From: Bacteroidales bacterium
GTDB taxonomy: Bacteria; Bacteroidota; Bacteroidia; Bacteroidales; JAEINX01
Length of the DNA stretch: 55,227 nt
Direction: 5' to 3'
NCBI GenBank assembly: GCA_016342645.1
Contig: JAEINX010000011.1
Coordinates: 1 to 55,227 of the forward strand
Part shown: in pieces, positions 48,493-55,227 of the stretch
Layout of the letters: every line of letters begins with the position of its first letter
Numbering within the stretch: the stretch's first letter is position 1
Translations under genes and position numbers: made by a program
The notes under the pieces: model-generated
The model's input: only the letters and a program-made list of their open reading frames with translations
The model's database searches: none
What the model was told of the DNA's origin: nothing

Positions 48493-48625
48493 AGATATTC
48501 TTTCGATTTCATAAAACGAAGATATAAATAAAAAAGTTTATCAATGCTTAATATTTATTTTTTCACATTTATAAATAAAAATGTCAAATTAATAATCATT
48601 ATCTTTGGGAAAAAAATTGAAATAA

Positions 48626-48662
48626 AAAAAAGACTTAAAACGTATAGAATTAAGTCTTTTTT
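48626..48662 (-). terminator. Terminator between the LruC and porin genes
   Basis: A perfect 13-bp stem, AAAAAAGACTTAA (48626-48638) with TTAAGTCTTTTTT (48650-48662), and an 11-base loop. On the minus strand it is followed by a T run, 17 bases after the LruC gene stop. It could act in both directions. Confidence 0.8.
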
Positions 48663-48679
48663 AATATTTTTTTTGAAAA

Positions 48680-50710
48680 CTATTTTGAAGGTGGTGAATA
48701 GATATTAGCTGAATTTCTATAACCGGGTTTTTCCTGATACCAATCGTAATCAGCTTGTCCGCTACTTTCAGCCCAGCTTCCAAACTTGAGGTGAGCATTT
48801 AGAATTTCAACTTTCTCGACAGGATATTTGAATTCTTCAATTACTTTTATTGCCCAAGGTAAATTATTTTCGGTTTTATAATATCTTCCTGATGCCGGAT
48901 CAGAATTATCACGGAAAGTACCAAATAATGATTCATCGACTAAATCTGTTGGTGGATGATCAGGTAAATGTATCTCATGGCTCCTGAGTTGATCTACTAT
49001 CATGAATGGATTATATGGAGGTATCCCAATATCTTCAAGTTCTGTGGGTTCTAAAAGAACTATGTGTATATTTGTAGTATCGGGAGTTTGAAATGGATAA
49101 TCGGGATTGGTATTAACTCCAATACCCCCAGTATGTGGCATTAAGAAATATGTATCGTCGAAAACAATAATTACTGCATTTGTTTGATTATTTTCCAAGC
49201 CTTTAGAGTTAAGGGAAACCCAATCTTCCTGTACTTTATATCCGCTTACACTGCTAATATTGCTCTGGCTTATACCCAAGTCTATCCCAAAACCATTATG
49301 CAAACTGGCTCCAAAGGCCTTTAAAATAAATTCTCCATAGATTTCAACCACAAGATTATCTGCATTTGTAATTTGATTAAAATTATAATCAATTACCATA
49401 TCATTGAAATCATAATCACCTGTTGATGGCCACAAATCTTCAAAAGCTATTGTTCCATAGGTGCCTTGAGTAAAAAAGAAATTATTAAATGCACGGTCGG
49501 GATCATTGGGGTAGTCATCCATTTCGTCAGTTACTCCATCATTATCAGTGTCAGTACCTGTATAATCGATCAAAGGAAGGTTTGACAAATCAACTGCCTG
49601 AATTGGATTGGCAGTTACATAAAAAACTGCATCATTAAAATCATGGTCACAACCTCCTCCTTCTCTTTTTAGATCTTCAATACCAAGCAAAATAAGATTT
49701 CGGCCCAAGTCGTTTAATAAAACAGTATGTTGACGTAAGGATGCCGTACTTTCAGGATTAAGATTAGGGTCGGAGAAAAATTTATAATAACTATTCGTAA
49801 CCTGGCCATTCTGCCAACCGTTAGCAAACAAAACCCAACCGACTGTTGTATTTGTTGGAAATTCTCCAATATGAACTTTATTGCCTGATATTAATCCACC
49901 ACCGCTACCTTGATAAGAAACGTTTGGAAAAATTACCGTAATAGTTTCAATATCATCAATAGAGGCTGGAGGACTTCCGGTTTCAAAAGTATAAAAACCG
50001 AGAACATTTTTATAACCTGCTCCTTCGTGAACAAAAGTTACATATACATCGCAAGGTTCGATTAATGAAAGATTATGTTGAATTCCTTCAGCAAAATATT
50101 GAGGGTGGCCAACCGGTAATTCCACTTGCTCGGGAAGGGTATTGTTGATATCAGCCAGAAAAGCAGCATCAATAACATCATTTTCCGGTTCGAGATATAA
50201 AGGTACTCCCAGATTATTGTATTCTCCAAGATATGCAAAATCAAAATTTATATCTTTTACGGCTAACAAAGATTTCAATCCTGACTTTACTTCTGATCCT
50301 CCAAATGTATAAGTAATTTCTCCGTTAAGCACAGGAATCCTAATCATGTTTGGTAGCCCTATGTAATTTGTTGCCACAACCAATTCGGAAAAATATGCAG
50401 GTATTTCATAATCACGAAAAAACTGTCCATTATCTTCGGTTACCCCACTCAAAATAAATAAACCTTCTTCAGCCGGATCGTCAGTATAAAGGTCAAATTT
50501 TACATTTGGTATCGGATTATCATAATTATCTAAAGCATATATTCTGATTGAAGCATCCTGTCCTGTCTCATAATTAAAATTATCTGCAATTATAAGATCT
50601 TCCATTTCATAAACATTATTATTATTTCCATTATTGTCATCGCTCTTTTTACATGAATAATAAGTAGTTGTTATTATCAATATAATTAGTGTTTTAATAA
50701 TTGTTTTCAT
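48680..50710 (-). CDS. LruC domain-containing lipoprotein
   Basis: About 676 residues. From the ATG at 50710 it begins MKTIIKTLIILIITTTYYSC, a compact lipoprotein signal with the lipidated Cys at 20, followed by KKSDDN. Upstream in-frame ATGs at 50725 and 50749 are possible. Residues about 35-130 look like an Ig-like domain (YALDNYDNPIPNVKFDLYTDDP). A middle DUF4114-like part has GGGCDHDFNDAVFYV. A DTDNDGVTDEMDDYPND Ca-binding motif near 385 starts the LruC domain, which continues with DYDFNDMVIDYNFN. LruC proteins are surface lipoproteins first named in Leptospira; the function is unknown. Confidence 0.85.
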   Translation of the reverse strand: MKTIIKTLIILIITTTYYSCKKSDDNNGNNNNVYEMEDLIIADNFNYETGQDASIRIYALDNYDNPIPNVKFDLYTDDPAEEGLFILSGVTEDNGQFFRDYEIPAYFSELVVATNYIGLPNMIRIPVLNGEITYTFGGSEVKSGLKSLLAVKDINFDFAYLGEYNNLGVPLYLEPENDVIDAAFLADINNTLPEQVELPVGHPQYFAEGIQHNLSLIEPCDVYVTFVHEGAGYKNVLGFYTFETGSPPASIDDIETITVIFPNVSYQGSGGGLISGNKVHIGEFPTNTTVGWVLFANGWQNGQVTNSYYKFFSDPNLNPESTASLRQHTVLLNDLGRNLILLGIEDLKREGGGCDHDFNDAVFYVTANPIQAVDLSNLPLIDYTGTDTDNDGVTDEMDDYPNDPDRAFNNFFFTQGTYGTIAFEDLWPSTGDYDFNDMVIDYNFNQITNADNLVVEIYGEFILKAFGASLHNGFGIDLGISQSNISSVSGYKVQEDWVSLNSKGLENNQTNAVIIVFDDTYFLMPHTGGIGVNTNPDYPFQTPDTTNIHIVLLEPTELEDIGIPPYNPFMIVDQLRSHEIHLPDHPPTDLVDESLFGTFRDNSDPASGRYYKTENNLPWAIKVIEEFKYPVEKVEILNAHLKFGSWAESSGQADYDWYQEKPGYRNSANIYSPPSK

Positions 50711-50749
50711 TTGTAATTTCTTCATATTTCTTTTTATTAATAATTTCAT

Positions 50750-51072
50750 TTTCTGATTTCAATTATAATGCCAAGTTTCCTTCTAATTAAGTCTCAAAAG
50801 CTTTAATTTTCATAACACTTAAATTCTTTCTTAATTTTCTAAAATTAAGAAAAATATTCCAAACTTTATAAAATAAATTAATTGGCTTTAATTGGCCATT
50901 TTCCATACAAATTTCTCAATAATAATGTTAATCAAAGATAAAAATAAGCCTTTTTCCCTAATTGTTTGACAATACCAAAAAACTTAATTTCTGAGTATTC
51001 CGTCATTTTGTCAGTTAATTTTTATTGGCATAGGCTTTGATAATTGCATGAAAAATTAAAACATTTTAAAAG
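50750..51072. other. Divergent intergenic region before htpG
   Basis: A 323-base AT-rich gap between the LruC gene (minus) and htpG (plus). I see a sigma-54-like element near its right end and no coding remnant. A -7 match for the LruC gene was not found. Confidence 0.4.
51026..51041 (+). promoter_or_regulatory. Sigma-54-like -24/-12 element upstream of htpG
   Basis: TGGCATAGGCTTTGAT matches the RpoN consensus TGGCAYR-N4-TTGCW at all fixed positions except one: the -12 GC is GA. The spacing is correct and it would start transcription about 20 bases before the htpG ATG. No enhancer-binding protein gene is in the window, and the changed -12 base weakens the case. Confidence 0.35.
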
Positions 51073-52980
51073 ATGCAAAAAGGAAAGATTAATGTACAAA
51101 CGGAAAACATTTTTCCGATAATAAAAAAGTTTTTATACTCTGATCACGATATATTTTTAAGAGAAATTATTTCGAATGCTGTTGATGCAACTCAGAAACT
51201 AAAAACTTTAGCCTCGTTGGGAAAATTTACAGGTGATCTTGGCGATTTAACTATTCATGTTAATGTTGATAAAAAGAAAAAAACTATCACCGTTAAGGAT
51301 AGAGGAATCGGAATGACAGCCGAAGAAGTGAATAAATATATCAATGAAATTGCTTTGTCAAGCGCCGAAGATTTTGTTAAAAAATTTAAAACCAAAACTG
51401 AAGCTGATCGTAATGCTATCATTGGACAATTTGGTTTAGGATTTTATTCAGCATTCATGGTTTCGGATAAAGTTGAAATTTTAACAAAAACATATAAAAA
51501 AGGAGGTGCTACAAAAGCCGTAAAATGGACTTGTGACGGAAGTACCGAATATACCTTATCGGATATTGACAAAACCGACAGAGGAACAGAAATCATTTTA
51601 CATATTGATGGTGAATCAAAAGAATTTCTTGAAGAACATAAGATTCTTGAACTATTGAAAAAATACAGCAAATTCTTACCCGTGCCAATTCAATTTGGAA
51701 CCGAAAAAGTTTGGGAAAAAGTTGAAGGCGAAAAAGATAAAGACGGTAAAGATAAACAAATTGAAGTAGTAAAACCAAGAATTATTAACAATACAAATCC
51801 TTTATGGAAAAAGAAACCTGCCGATTGCACCGATGAGGAATATAAAAATTTCTACAGAGAATTATATCCTTATTCTTTCGATGAGCCGCTTTTCCATATC
51901 CATTTGAATGTTGACTATCCTTTTAACCTAACCGGAATTTTATATTTCCCTAAAGTGAAAAAGAATCTTGAGGTTCAAAAAGATAAAATACAATTATATA
52001 GCAATCAGGTTTTTATAACCGATCAGGTTGAAGGTATTGTGCCTGATTTCCTAACATTACTTCACGGAGTAATTGATTCACCGGATATTCCTTTGAACGT
52101 CTCACGTTCATATCTTCAAAGCGATTCAAATGTTAAAAAGATATCAAATTATATCACTCGTAAAGTTGCCGATAAATTAGAGGAATTATTTAAAAACGAT
52201 CGTAAAACTTTCGAGCAAAAATGGGACGATATTAAAGTTTTCATTGAATACGGAATGATTTCTGAGGAAAAATTCTACGAAAGAGCCGAAAAATTCTGCT
52301 TATTGAAAAATATCGAAGGCAAATATTTTACACTCAAAGAATATAAAAATCACATCGAAAAGACTCAAAAAGATAAAGACAAAAAATTGGTTTATCTTTA
52401 TACTAATGATGTTGATAGCCAACATAGTTATATCGAAGCAGCCAAAGAAAGAGGTTACGATATTTTAATAATGGATGGTGTTTTAGATAATCATTTTATT
52501 AATTCCTATGAGCAAAAAACTTCTGATTCCACTTTCAAACGTGTTGACTCCGACACAATTGATAAATTAATAAATAAAGAGGATAATCAGATTTCAAAAC
52601 TCGATGAAAAACAAAAGGAAGAATTAAAAGCTGTGATAGAAAAAAATATTAACAAAGAAAAATTCACTGTTGTTTTTGAAAATTTAAGTGAGGGTGACCT
52701 TCCGTTTATGATAGTTCAACCCGAATTTATGCGGCGAATGAAAGACATGTCGGCTCTTGGTGGTGGAGGAATGGGTTTTATGGGAAACATGCCCGAGCAA
52801 TATAATTTGGTCGTAAATTCAAATAATCCGATAATTACAAAAATTCTCGGCGATAAAGAACCCAAAAATCAGAGTAAAATAATAAAACAAATTTACGATT
52901 TAGCTCTATTATCACAAAACCTGTTAAAAGGACAGGAAATGACAAATTTTATTAAACGAAGTGTTGATATAATTAAGTAG
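51073..52980 (+). CDS. htpG: Chaperone HtpG (bacterial Hsp90)
   Basis: An ATP-dependent cytoplasmic chaperone dimer, 635 residues. The GHKL ATPase motifs are NAVDATQKLKTLA (about 35-47), DRGIGMTAEEV and GQFGLGFYSAFMV. The middle domain has NVSRSYLQSD. The C-terminal dimerisation domain contains a Gly/Met-rich loop (ALGGGGMGFMGNM). A charged loop (EGEKDKDGKDKQ) is inserted near 220. It is a single gene with its own terminator. Confidence 0.98.
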   Translation: MQKGKINVQTENIFPIIKKFLYSDHDIFLREIISNAVDATQKLKTLASLGKFTGDLGDLTIHVNVDKKKKTITVKDRGIGMTAEEVNKYINEIALSSAEDFVKKFKTKTEADRNAIIGQFGLGFYSAFMVSDKVEILTKTYKKGGATKAVKWTCDGSTEYTLSDIDKTDRGTEIILHIDGESKEFLEEHKILELLKKYSKFLPVPIQFGTEKVWEKVEGEKDKDGKDKQIEVVKPRIINNTNPLWKKKPADCTDEEYKNFYRELYPYSFDEPLFHIHLNVDYPFNLTGILYFPKVKKNLEVQKDKIQLYSNQVFITDQVEGIVPDFLTLLHGVIDSPDIPLNVSRSYLQSDSNVKKISNYITRKVADKLEELFKNDRKTFEQKWDDIKVFIEYGMISEEKFYERAEKFCLLKNIEGKYFTLKEYKNHIEKTQKDKDKKLVYLYTNDVDSQHSYIEAAKERGYDILIMDGVLDNHFINSYEQKTSDSTFKRVDSDTIDKLINKEDNQISKLDEKQKEELKAVIEKNINKEKFTVVFENLSEGDLPFMIVQPEFMRRMKDMSALGGGGMGFMGNMPEQYNLVVNSNNPIITKILGDKEPKNQSKIIKQIYDLALLSQNLLKGQEMTNFIKRSVDIIK

Positions 52981-53035
52981 AGTTTTAAAAATAAACATGA
53001 ATATAACTTTTTGTTTATCTTTATAAAAAAATGGA

Positions 53036-53100
53036 GAAATGGAGTATTGGAATGATGGAGTGATCCAAACCCGAAACTTGAAAACAGAAATGGAAACAGA
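53036..53100. repeat. Low-complexity ATGGAG-rich intergenic tract
   Basis: A short stretch behind htpG built of repeated ATGGAG, GGAATGATGGAG and CGAAACTTGAAAACAGAAATGG words. Its second half resembles the reverse complement of the region at 17760-17790 (GAAACTT and AAACC words). No coding frame is visible. Confidence 0.45.
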
Positions 53101-53104
53101 ATTA

Positions 53105-53134
53105 AAGAGGTGTGAGATTTTGCACCTCTTTTTT
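53105..53134 (+). terminator. Terminator of htpG
   Basis: AAGAGGTG (53105-53112) pairs perfectly with CACCTCTT (53123-53130) around a ten-base loop and is followed by TTTTGCTTTT. It lies 125 bases after the htpG stop. Confidence 0.8.
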
Positions 53135-53253
53135 GCTTTTAATTTTTTATTAAATTACTAACTAAAAATAACTTATATTATTTCTAACTTAAGCACAATA
53201 AGAAATAATAAATATCGTAATTAAACTACACAAAATTGTAAAAAATTAACATT

Positions 53254-53844
53254 ATGAAAAAGAAATGGATAATTATTGCTGTAATCGTGATTGTAATTAT
53301 TATTATATACAGCACTTTCAAAGGTTCTTACAATAATATGGTTAAATTCAATGAAAGCATAGAAGGCCAATGGGCTCAGGTTGAAAACGTTTATCAAAGA
53401 CGTGCCGATCTAATTCCAAACCTTGTGAATACAGTTAAAGGATATGCCGAGCATGAGAAACAAACCCTTACTGATGTTATAAGTGCCAGGGCAAAAGCAA
53501 CTTCTGTAAACATTAATCCATCCGAACTGACAAGCGCTTCTTTACAACAATTCCAACAGGCACAAGCAGGCTTAAGTTCAGCTCTTTCAAAATTAATGGT
53601 AGTTGTTGAAAAATACCCCGACCTGAAAGCAAATCAAAATTTTCTGGAATTGCAGTCACAGCTTGAAGGAACTGAAAACAGAATCGCAAATGAGCGGCGA
53701 AAATTTAATGATGATACAAAAATGTACAATGTTTTTATTAAAAAATTTCCGGAAAACATATATGCAAGTATTTTTGGTTTTGAAGAAAAACCATATTTTA
53801 AAGCTCTGGAAGGTGCTGAGAAACCTCCCGTAGTTGAATTTTAA
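53254..53844 (+). CDS. LemA family protein
   Basis: A 196-residue membrane-anchored protein with an N-terminal hydrophobic helix (about 4-22, KWIIIAVIVIVIIIIYSTF). A helical LemA domain follows with YNNMVKFNESIEGQWAQVENVYQRRADLIPNLVNTVKGYA. The sequence continues to the C-terminal FEEKPYFKALEGAEKPPVVEF. The function is unclear, but the family is commonly encoded with TPM-domain proteins, as here. It is the first of a three-gene operon; the next gene starts 47 bases later. Confidence 0.95.
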   Translation: MKKKWIIIAVIVIVIIIIYSTFKGSYNNMVKFNESIEGQWAQVENVYQRRADLIPNLVNTVKGYAEHEKQTLTDVISARAKATSVNINPSELTSASLQQFQQAQAGLSSALSKLMVVVEKYPDLKANQNFLELQSQLEGTENRIANERRKFNDDTKMYNVFIKKFPENIYASIFGFEEKPYFKALEGAEKPPVVEF

Positions 53845-53891
53845 AATCACTTTTAATCTTCCCAAAACACAAAAATATTAATTTTTAAAGC

Positions 53892-54332
53892 ATGGCAAAA
53901 ACAGCAAAAAGTTTTTTTACAAAACAACAAAAAGAAGATATAAAACAAGCTATTTTAAATTCCGAACTCGATACATCCGGTGAAATCAGGGTACATATTG
54001 AAAACAGTTGCAATGGCGATGTTAAAGACCGAGCTGCCTATATTTTTAATAAACTGAAAATTAACAAAACCGAACTACGAAATGGAGTATTGTTTTATCT
54101 CGCTATTGAAAACAGAAAATTTGCAATACTTGGTGATTTGGGAATTAATTCGCTTGTTCCTGAGAATTTTTGGGATAAAATAAAAAATTCCATGATGGAT
54201 CATTTCCGCGAAAATGAATTCACCGAAGGCCTGATTGAAGGAATTAATTGCACCGGAACACAATTAAAAAAACATTTCCCTTACCAAACCGATGATATTA
54301 ATGAACTTTCCGATGAAATTTCATTTGGGTAA
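53892..54332 (+). CDS. TPM-domain protein without signal peptide
   Basis: A 146-residue TPM domain (formerly DUF477), the fold shared with plant TLP18.3 photosystem repair protein. The core is SGEIRVHIENSCNGD..DRAAYIFNKLKINKTELRNGVLFYLAIENRKFAILGD, with DxxIN after it. There is no signal peptide or membrane helix, so it is probably cytoplasmic or peripheral. It is the middle gene of the LemA-TPM-TPM operon. TPM domains bind divalent metal in some members. Confidence 0.9.
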   Translation: MAKTAKSFFTKQQKEDIKQAILNSELDTSGEIRVHIENSCNGDVKDRAAYIFNKLKINKTELRNGVLFYLAIENRKFAILGDLGINSLVPENFWDKIKNSMMDHFRENEFTEGLIEGINCTGTQLKKHFPYQTDDINELSDEISFG

Positions 54333-54396
54333 GAATTATTTTACAAATAAGTACTAAGAGTGAACTAATTTATGAGTGCCTAAAGTTAAAAACAGA

Positions 54397-55206
54397 ATGA
54401 AAATGACAACTAAAATCTGGGTGAGTGTTTTATTATTAAGCATATTTAGTGCTTCTATAATAAATGCACAAAATATTATAAAACGCCCAAACCCACCACG
54501 TCTGGTAAACGATTTTACGGGAACACTCTCAAAAGCTCATATTAATGATTTAGAACGAAAACTTGTCGATTTCAGCAATACCACCTCAAATCAAATAGCT
54601 GTGGTTTTTGTTAATTCATTCGAGGGCTACGATAAAGCCGAATATGCCTCTCTTTTAGGTCATAAATGGGAAGTAGGCCAAAAAAAATTCGATAATGGCA
54701 TTGTAGTTTTAGTTAAACCAAAAAAAGGAAGAATCAGAGGAGAAGCTTTTATTGCAACAGGTTACGGGCTTGAAGGTGCAATTCCCGATGCCATTACAAA
54801 AAGAATTGTTGAAAATGAAATGATTCCTGAGTTTAAAACCGGAAATTATTATGCTGGAATTAATAAGGCCACTAATGTTTTAATGGATTTGGCAAAGGGA
54901 GAATATTCATCATCTGAATATAAAAAACGAACAGAACAAGTTCCTTATGCCGGAATGATTCCTATAATTGTTATTGCTCTTATTTTCATTTTAATGCGGG
55001 TAGGAAGAGCCAGATCACATTCTGTCGGGCACGGAGTTCCTTTTTGGACAGCACTTTTTTTAGCCGGAAGCATGGGCGGCCATCGTGGTCATTCAGGTAG
55101 TTGGGATAGTTTTTCATCCGGTTCCGGTAGCTTTGGCGGTGGTAGTAGTTTTGGCGGTTTCGGTGGTGGTGGCTTCGGTGGTGGAGGCGCCGGCGGTAGT
55201 TGGTAG
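54397..55206 (+). CDS. Exported TPM-domain protein with Gly-rich tail
   Basis: A 269-residue protein from the ATG at 54397. The signal peptide (about 1-25) ends SIINAQN. The TPM domain (about 35-165) begins PPRLVNDFTGTLSKAHINDLERKL and includes VFVNSFEGYDKAEYA and GYGLEGAIPDAITKRI. A membrane helix (about 187-205, IPIIVIALIFILMRVG) follows, and the C-terminus is Gly/Ser/Phe-rich (SFGGGSSFGGFGGGG), as is common in this family. A GTG at 54376 would add seven residues. It is the last gene of the operon. Confidence 0.92.
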   Translation: MKMTTKIWVSVLLLSIFSASIINAQNIIKRPNPPRLVNDFTGTLSKAHINDLERKLVDFSNTTSNQIAVVFVNSFEGYDKAEYASLLGHKWEVGQKKFDNGIVVLVKPKKGRIRGEAFIATGYGLEGAIPDAITKRIVENEMIPEFKTGNYYAGINKATNVLMDLAKGEYSSSEYKKRTEQVPYAGMIPIIVIALIFILMRVGRARSHSVGHGVPFWTALFLAGSMGGHRGHSGSWDSFSSGSGSFGGGSSFGGFGGGGFGGGGAGGSW

Positions 55207-55227
55207 AATATCTATTCTTTTGAAGCC

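Overview
The window is a 55 kb, AT-rich (roughly 65-70% A+T by eye) chromosomal segment from a member of the Bacteroidota, most likely an uncultured or environmental Bacteroidales-type lineage. The evidence is: three exported proteins with C-terminal type IX secretion (T9SS) sorting domains; families largely confined to the phylum (DUF4290, putative porin, LruC-domain lipoprotein, DUF3467 behind rpoC); TTTG-N19-TAnnTTTG promoters; and few Shine-Dalgarno sequences. All genes look chromosomal. I see no rRNA, prophage, insertion sequence, CRISPR array or plasmid function.

Layout. 0-6.3 kb: an exported seven-repeat T9SS protein converges on a DUF4290-murA operon, followed by a UvrD/PcrA helicase. 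6.4-9.9 kb: a COG2403-type P-loop GTPase with a four-cysteine tail, a beta-carbonic anhydrase and pyrBI. 9.9-22.6 kb: single housekeeping genes (leucyl aminopeptidase, mqnC, ABC-F ATPase, M16 peptidase, O-methyltransferase, purE, hpt, obg, PAP2 phosphatase), a small antitoxin/PIN pair, hypotheticals, and several gene remnants. 22.7-30.7 kb: two very large T9SS cargo proteins flank a Cys-rich DUF3795 protein. 31.1-46.5 kb: the conserved expression superoperon rpsU-xerC-hpf-[tRNA-Thr, Tyr, Gly, Thr]-tuf-tRNA-Trp-secE-nusG-rplKAJL-rpoBC-DUF3467. 46.6-50.7 kb: a putative porin and an LruC-domain lipoprotein, both cell-surface proteins. 51.0-55.2 kb: htpG, then a LemA-TPM-TPM operon.

How the genes work together. 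The centre is core information processing: transcription (rpoBC, nusG), translation (L11, L1, L10, L7/L12, EF-Tu, S21, five tRNAs) and ribosome hibernation (hpf). Around it are nucleotide synthesis and salvage (pyrBI, purE, hpt), cell-wall precursor synthesis (murA), menaquinone synthesis by the futalosine route (mqnC) and a set of surface or secreted proteins. The carbonic anhydrase beside pyrBI may supply bicarbonate for carbamoyl phosphate (inference).

The most notable points are: MurA carries Asp in place of the catalytic Cys targeted by fosfomycin; the PIN-domain toxin has lost its first catalytic Asp (Tyr instead); remnants of a GNAT acetyltransferase and of a T9SS-protein module lie in the 9.9-15 kb stretch; the GTPase ends in four consecutive cysteines; and a T9SS protein joins a deacetylase-like domain to Ig-like repeats. 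I did not find a clearly new multi-gene system. The best candidates for unexplored biology are the GTPase/carbonic anhydrase/ATCase neighbourhood and the large secreted proteins.
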